Source of the DNA: Bacteroidota bacterium
GTDB lineage: Bacteria > Bacteroidota > Bacteroidia > Chitinophagales > Chitinophagaceae
Direction: 5' to 3'
DNA length: 57,940 nt
NCBI GenBank assembly: GCA_026391125.1
Contig: JAPLEO010000059.1
Span: 1 to 57,940 of the forward strand
Below, piece after piece: positions 54,104-57,940 of the stretch (its first letter is position 1; each line of letters opens with the position of its first letter). Made by a program: the position numbers and the translations under genes. The notes under the pieces were generated by a model, which worked only from the letters and a program-made list of their open reading frames with translations, did not search any database and was not told the origin of the DNA.

Positions 54104-56266
54104 TTAGGCATTTTCTGTATTAGCCTGACCACCCTCTTCTCTAGGTTTAGATTCAGGTCTTGGCATCAATGCTTTGCGACTCAATTTGAATTTACCGGTT
54201 TTAGGATCTAATCCTACCAGTTTCACTTTTACCATATCTCCTTCGTTGAACAATCCATCCATGGTTTCAAGGCGTTTCCAGCTGATTTCGCTGATATGCA
54301 ACAAACCTTGTTTGCCTGGCATAAACTCAACGAAAGCACCGAATTCCTTGATTCCTTTAACTGGACCTTCATACACATCTCCTACTTGAGGAACTGCTGT
54401 GATTCCACGAACCCAAGCAACTGCCTTGTCAACAGCTTCTTTGTTTGCAGAGAAGATACTTACTTCACCTGTATTACCAACTTCTTCGATATTGATAGTA
54501 GTACCAGTTTCGCGTTGGATCTCTTGGATCACTTTACCACCTGGTCCGATTACAGCACCGATGAATTCTTTGTCGATGATCAATTTAACCATTCTAGGTG
54601 CGTGAGATTTCACATCAGCGCGAGCTGCTGGAATACACTCATACATTGCATCCAAAATGTGTAAACGGCCTTTGCGTGCCTGTTCTAATGCTTCCATCAT
54701 CACAGCCATGCTCAAACCATCCACTTTAATATCCATCTGTACGCCACAGATACCATCACGGGTACCAGTAACTTTAAAGTCCATATCACCTAAATGATCT
54801 TCATCACCTAAGATATCAGTAAGGATCGCATACTTTCCATCAGCTCTGGTAATTAAACCCATCGCTACACCACTTACGTGTTTAGGGATTGGCACACCAG
54901 CATCCATTAATGCAAGAGAACCCGCACAAACAGTAGCCATTGAAGAAGAACCATTACTTTCTAAAATATCACTTACCACACGAACGGTATAAGGATATTC
55001 GTTACCTGGCATCATTTGCTTTAAGCTTCTCATTGCCAAGTTACCATGACCAACTTCTCTTCTACCTACGCCACGGATCATTTTTACTTCACCTGTAGAG
55101 AATGGAGGGAAATTATAGTGCAAGAAGAAACTGCTATAATCAGACTTAGCAGCAGTTTCTGCTAATAATTGATCCAGTTTAGTACCGAAAGTAACAGTGG
55201 TTAAAGACTGCGTTTCTCCTCTTGTAAACAATGCAGAACCGTGTGGTGCTGGTAGTGGTTCAACTTCCATCGCTAACGGACGAACTTGATCCAACTGGCG
55301 ACCATCCAAACGGATACGGTCTTCCAACATCATATCACGAACTACTTCCCATTTAAGGTCTTCGTAGTATTTCTTAGCTAATTTCTTTTCTAAGTCGGTT
55401 ACTTCTTCACCAAGGCTCGCTATCAACTCGTCTTTCAATGCTGCATAAGCATCAGTACGCTCGTGTTTTGCAGAACCTTTTCTTGAAATTTCATACACTC
55501 TTTGCTTAGCAAAAGCGATTACTTTTTCGTTTACAGCCTCATCGGAAGCTGGTTTTTTATAGTCACGCTTTCCTTCAACACCTACCAACGCACGCAATTC
55601 AGCTTGTGCCTTGATTTGGATACGGATCGCATCATGTGCTAATTCTAACGCTTTGATCAAGTCTTGTTCAGAACACTCTTTCGCTTCCCCTTCTACCATC
55701 ATCAAGTTCTTTTCAGTAGCTGCGATCAAGAATTCAAGATCAGAAGCCGCCAATTCAGAACGAGTTGGGTTAACAATGAATTTGCCGTTAAGACGTGCAA
55801 TACGCACTTCGCTCAACATTTCTTTGATTGGAATATTTGAAACAGCCAATGCAGCAGAAGCAGCAAGGCAAGCCAATGAATCTGGCATAACTTCAGCATC
55901 ACTTGAGATAAGACTCACAAGTACCTGAACATCACATAGATAGTCTTCTGGAAATAATGGACGTAAAGCACGATCAATCAAACGGCTAGTTAAGATCTCA
56001 TAGTCGTTCAAACGAGCTTCTCTCTTAAAGAAAGAACCCGGAATACGGCCTGCAGATGCAAACTTTTCTTGATAATCGACGCTCAAAGGAAAGAAATCCT
56101 GACCCTCTTTAGGGTCTTTATTGGCAACTACTGTTGCCAGTATTACGCAGTTTCCCTGAGAAACGGTAACAGCTCCATCAGCCTGACGGGCTAATTTACC
56201 TGTTCCGATAGTAACCTCGCGGCCACCACCCTGGTCAAACTTTACTGATTTTGGTTGTGATAACAT
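54104..56266 (-). CDS. pnp: Polyribonucleotide nucleotidyltransferase (PNPase)
   Basis: PNPase degrades RNA from the 3' end by phosphorolysis. The 720-residue protein has two RNase PH-like cores with a helical linker: the first begins near residue 10 (GGREVTIGTGKLARQADGAV), the second near residue 315 with PHGSALFTRGETQSL and DILGDEDHLGDMDFKVTGT. A KH domain (IGPGGKVIQEIQRETG) and an S1 domain (EGPVKGIKEFGAFVEF) end it. I chose ATG 56266 (MLSQPKSVKF). rpsO lies 157 bases upstream on the same strand, the conserved rpsO-pnp order. Confidence 0.96.
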   Translation of the reverse strand: MLSQPKSVKFDQGGGREVTIGTGKLARQADGAVTVSQGNCVILATVVANKDPKEGQDFFPLSVDYQEKFASAGRIPGSFFKREARLNDYEILTSRLIDRALRPLFPEDYLCDVQVLVSLISSDAEVMPDSLACLAASAALAVSNIPIKEMLSEVRIARLNGKFIVNPTRSELAASDLEFLIAATEKNLMMVEGEAKECSEQDLIKALELAHDAIRIQIKAQAELRALVGVEGKRDYKKPASDEAVNEKVIAFAKQRVYEISRKGSAKHERTDAYAALKDELIASLGEEVTDLEKKLAKKYYEDLKWEVVRDMMLEDRIRLDGRQLDQVRPLAMEVEPLPAPHGSALFTRGETQSLTTVTFGTKLDQLLAETAAKSDYSSFFLHYNFPPFSTGEVKMIRGVGRREVGHGNLAMRSLKQMMPGNEYPYTVRVVSDILESNGSSSMATVCAGSLALMDAGVPIPKHVSGVAMGLITRADGKYAILTDILGDEDHLGDMDFKVTGTRDGICGVQMDIKVDGLSMAVMMEALEQARKGRLHILDAMYECIPAARADVKSHAPRMVKLIIDKEFIGAVIGPGGKVIQEIQRETGTTINIEEVGNTGEVSIFSANKEAVDKAVAWVRGITAVPQVGDVYEGPVKGIKEFGAFVEFMPGKQGLLHISEISWKRLETMDGLFNEGDMVKVKLVGLDPKTGKFKLSRKALMPRPESKPREEGGQANTENA

Positions 56267-56285
56267 GTTTTTTGTGTAGTAGGCT

Positions 56286-56315
56286 GCTAAATCGTTGGTA
56301 AAACCGCTAAATCGT
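56286..56315 (-). repeat. Two 10-base direct repeats in the pnp leader
   Basis: GCTAAATCGT occurs at 56286-56295 and again at 56306-56315, exactly 20 bases apart and on one face of the helix, between the hairpin and the pnp start codon. This may be a binding site in DNA or leader RNA. Confidence 0.4.
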
Positions 56316-56363
56316 AGCCCTTGTGATAGGAAGAATCGGGTAAAATAAGGTACAGACACAAAC

Positions 56364-56405
56364 AACTATTCCCAACTGTTTCAAAATTGTCAGTTGGGAA
56401 TAGTT
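56364..56405 (-). promoter_or_regulatory. Large hairpin between rpsO and pnp
   Basis: A perfect 15-bp inverted repeat (AACTATTCCCAACTG at 56364-56378, its complement at 56391-56405) has a 12-base loop. It lies 19 bases after the rpsO stop and about 100 bases before the pnp start. It may terminate part of the rpsO transcripts (weak T-rich tail) or be the RNase III-type processing hairpin known in front of pnp in other bacteria. Confidence 0.7.
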
Positions 56406-56423
56406 AAAAGTATCATAGAAAAA

Positions 56424-56696
56424 TTATTTTCTCAGACCTAGTTTTTCGATCAGTGCACGGTAACCACTAAGGTTGTGCTTTTGCATATAGCTAAGTAAAC
56501 GCTTACGCTGACCAACCATCTTCATCAAACCACGCTGGGTTGAAAAATCTTTCTTGTTGGCTTGTAAGTGTTTGGAAATCTGAACGATACGTTCAGTCAA
56601 TATCGCAACTTGCGCTTCAATTGAACCAGTGTTAGTGGCTTTTCCACCAAATTCAGCAAAAATACTTGCTCTCTTTTCTGTTGTTAAATAAGGCAT
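56424..56696 (-). CDS. rpsO: 30S ribosomal protein S15
   Basis: S15 binds the central domain of 16S rRNA early in small-subunit assembly. The 90-residue protein has the normal length and blocks: NTGSIEAQVAILTERI (about residues 21-36), the SKHL helix region, DFSTQRGLMKMVGQRKRLLSYM (about 50-71) and a C-terminal YRALIEKLGLRK. It precedes pnp. An exact -7 box lies 53 bases upstream. Confidence 0.97.
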   Translation of the reverse strand: MPYLTTEKRASIFAEFGGKATNTGSIEAQVAILTERIVQISKHLQANKKDFSTQRGLMKMVGQRKRLLSYMQKHNLSGYRALIEKLGLRK

Positions 56697-56748
56697 CTCA
56701 AATTTTTTAAAAAGACTCCGGAAATTTACTTCTAATTTTTATCGGCTG

Positions 56749-56756
56749 CAAAAGTA
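56749..56756 (-). promoter_or_regulatory. -7 box (TACTTTTG) for rpsO
   Basis: Read on the minus strand it matches TAnnTTTG exactly, 53 bases before the rpsO ATG at 56696. Confidence 0.5.
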
Positions 56757-56919
56757 GTAATAAAACAATGAATAATCGAATTTTTCGCTTGATTTTTTGA
56801 TCAATTGCTTCGTTTAGCCTGTTTCATTTTGACAGATTCACTATTACTTTTAAATATTTAGTTGTTCGCTTACAATAAAATAGTCAAACATATAGTTAGT
56901 GAAAGATACAATAGAAGCT

Positions 56920-57733
56920 ATGTTTGGAGTAACTATTTTAGGTAATAATTCGGCATTACCCGCGTACGATCGTCACCCTACGGCTCAGCTAGTTACTTTA
57001 AACGAACAGCTGTTTTTGATTGATTGTGGTGAAGGTACTCAGATGCAAATAGCTCGTTATCGGATCAGACATAGCAAAATTGGCCATATTTTCATATCAC
57101 ACCTCCATGGCGACCATTACTTTGGTTTAATCGGACTCATTACAAGTATGGGCTTACTCGGCCGGGAACACGCTTTAAATCTTTACGGCCCCCCAAGATT
57201 GATCGATATCATTGAACTGCAATTAAAAGTGGCTGACACTACGCTGCCTTTTCCCTTGCTGTTTCATCCTATAGAAAAAGAAGGTTTGATCTTAGACCAT
57301 CCTAAATACAGCGTTGCTTGTTTTGAAACCAGTCACCGCATTCCTTGTTGGGGTTTCTTGATCACTGAAAAAAGGAACCCTAGAAAAATATTACGTGAAA
57401 AAGTTATTGAAAAAGGGATTCCCGCTGCATTTTATGACCATTTGAAGCAAGGAGAAGACTATGTCACTAAAACTGGTGAAGTCATCCCGAATGATTCTGT
57501 AACATCTCCGAACATTCCTGATAGTAGTTATGCATTCTGTGCAGATACAAAATATACTGAGTCGATCGCCACAAAAGTGCAAAACGCTAATCTTCTTTAC
57601 CACGAGACTACCTATCTAAATCGGTCATTTCAGTAGCAAATACGAAAAACTGGATGAGTTTTTAGCAGAAACAAAAGAAGTATTTGTAAATACCGAACTA
57701 GCAATAGAAGGTGTCTCCTATCGTATAGACTAA
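56920..57733 (+). pseudogene. rnz: Ribonuclease Z, interrupted by an out-of-frame internal deletion
   Basis: RNase Z trims the 3' ends of tRNA precursors. The frame from ATG 56920 (MFGVTILGNNSALP) runs for 238 residues with HLHGDH, the TSHRIPCWGF histidine and the CADT aspartate, then reads YHETTYLN and stops at 57634-57636. The family C-terminus is present but in another frame: 57623-57733 reads GHFSSKYEKLDEFL to GVSYRID and a TAA. Comparison with the family suggests that about 35 codons, including the HSTT motif, are missing between the parts. The in-frame product would lack the last zinc-ligand histidine. An assembly error is an alternative. A GTG at 56899 could extend the start. Confidence 0.75.
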
Positions 57734-57734
57734 T

Positions 57735-57789
57735 CTTCTTTCACTTCTCACTTCTCACTTCTCACTCCTCACTCCTCACTTCTCACCCC
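57735..57789 (-). repeat. Heptad array after the esterase gene at the right edge
   Basis: On the minus strand: GTGAGAA GTGAGGA GTGAGGA GTGAGAA GTGAGAA GTGAGAA GTGAAAG. The TGA stop of the gene lies within the first unit (GTGAGGG), so the array overlaps the gene end. It is the longest and most regular array in the window. Confidence 0.9.
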
Positions 57790-57940
57790 TCACTTTTCTT
57801 CTTTCATCAACCATCGATAAGCATCCGGAAATTCGGCACGCCAACTAGCTTCGTTATGCTGACCTAATGGGTTCACTACTTTCCTAATTTGTATCCGCTG
57901 TTTCTTTTCAAGTATGTCTGTCATTTTATTCATATCAGAC
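57790..57940 (-). CDS. 3' end of a putative esterase gene (cut by the window edge)
   Basis: The last 49 residues are visible on the minus strand; the 5' part lies beyond the window. The sequence ends with GQHNEASWRAEFPDAYRWL, which matches the C-terminal block of esterase-D-like/putative esterase alpha/beta-hydrolases in Bacteroidota, where the His is the catalytic one. The stop TGA at 57790-57792 lies in a heptad repeat array. Substrate is unknown. Confidence 0.7.
   Translation of the reverse strand, partial: SDMNKMTDILEKKQRIQIRKVVNPLGQHNEASWRAEFPDAYRWLMKEEK

Noticed and set aside
57735..57789. Possible CRISPR-like or minisatellite array
   Set aside because: The units are only 7 bases with no spacers, so this is not CRISPR; it is reported as a heptad tandem repeat.
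1..57940. tRNA, rRNA, riboswitch, prophage or IS elements
   Set aside because: I looked through all gaps and saw no cloverleaf, rRNA-like block, known riboswitch core, transposase or integrase; absence is by eye only.

Overview
The window is a chromosomal stretch of a low-to-moderate GC Bacteroidota bacterium, most likely a Chitinophagaceae relative. The grounds are SusC/SusD-type outer-membrane genes, a GLPGLI-family protein, OMP_b-brl_3-type and MG2/plug-type outer-membrane proteins, Bacteroidota-style -7 promoter boxes (TAnnTTTG), weak Shine-Dalgarno sites, and the sequence style of the housekeeping proteins. I saw no rRNA, tRNA, CRISPR array, prophage, integrase or insertion sequence. Genus-level placement is inference.

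Layout. 1-5070: a small secreted-peptide ORF, a PLP-dependent cysteine/cystathionine synthase with CBS domains, class II fructose-bisphosphate aldolase, accD, smpB and a small membrane protein. 5138-11136: smc, divergent from two overlapping-style glycosyltransferase genes that both start with TTG. 11213-15221: ftsE, purM, ribF, holA. 15357-17930: a membrane-anchored coiled-coil protein behind a possible sigma-54 promoter, an orphan histidine kinase and a small unknown gene. 18029-36870: a carbohydrate island with glycogen branching enzyme, a TonB-type outer-membrane barrel plus GLPGLI protein, GH20 hexosaminidase, an acyl-esterase, an unusual membrane-anchored P-loop ATPase, a secreted GH13 amylase with an SLC45-like MFS transporter, glgC-glgA, and an FHS sugar transporter with a ROK sugar kinase. 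37075-40127: clpC and a STAS-like protein. 40143-49562: an MG2/TonB-plug protein, a SusC-SusD-DUF4397 operon and a DeoR regulator. 49662-57940: dnaG, a YdeI/OmdA protein, plsY, prmA, pnp, rpsO, a damaged RNase Z gene and the 3' end of an esterase gene.

How the genes fit together. The amylase and maltose-type transporter would bring in starch oligosaccharides, the FHS transporter and ROK kinase would bring in and phosphorylate glucose-type sugars, and glgC/glgA/glgB would store the carbon as glycogen. The SusCD operon with the DeoR regulator is a second uptake locus of unknown substrate. The rest is core replication, translation, cell-division and RNA-decay machinery.

Most notable signals. 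(1) A family of 7-bp, purine-rich tandem repeats (GWNARRA; examples GATAAAA, GTGAAGA, GTGAGGA, GTCAAAA) starts at or within a few bases of the stop codon, on the sense strand, of eight genes facing convergent gaps; in one gap it makes a perfect 28-bp inverted repeat around a terminator. (2) RNase Z carries an out-of-frame internal deletion that separates its last zinc ligand. (3) A four-helix membrane protein carries a DnaC/IstB-like ATPase domain. (4) There is a sigma-54-like promoter, and the ROK kinase has lost all three zinc-motif cysteines.
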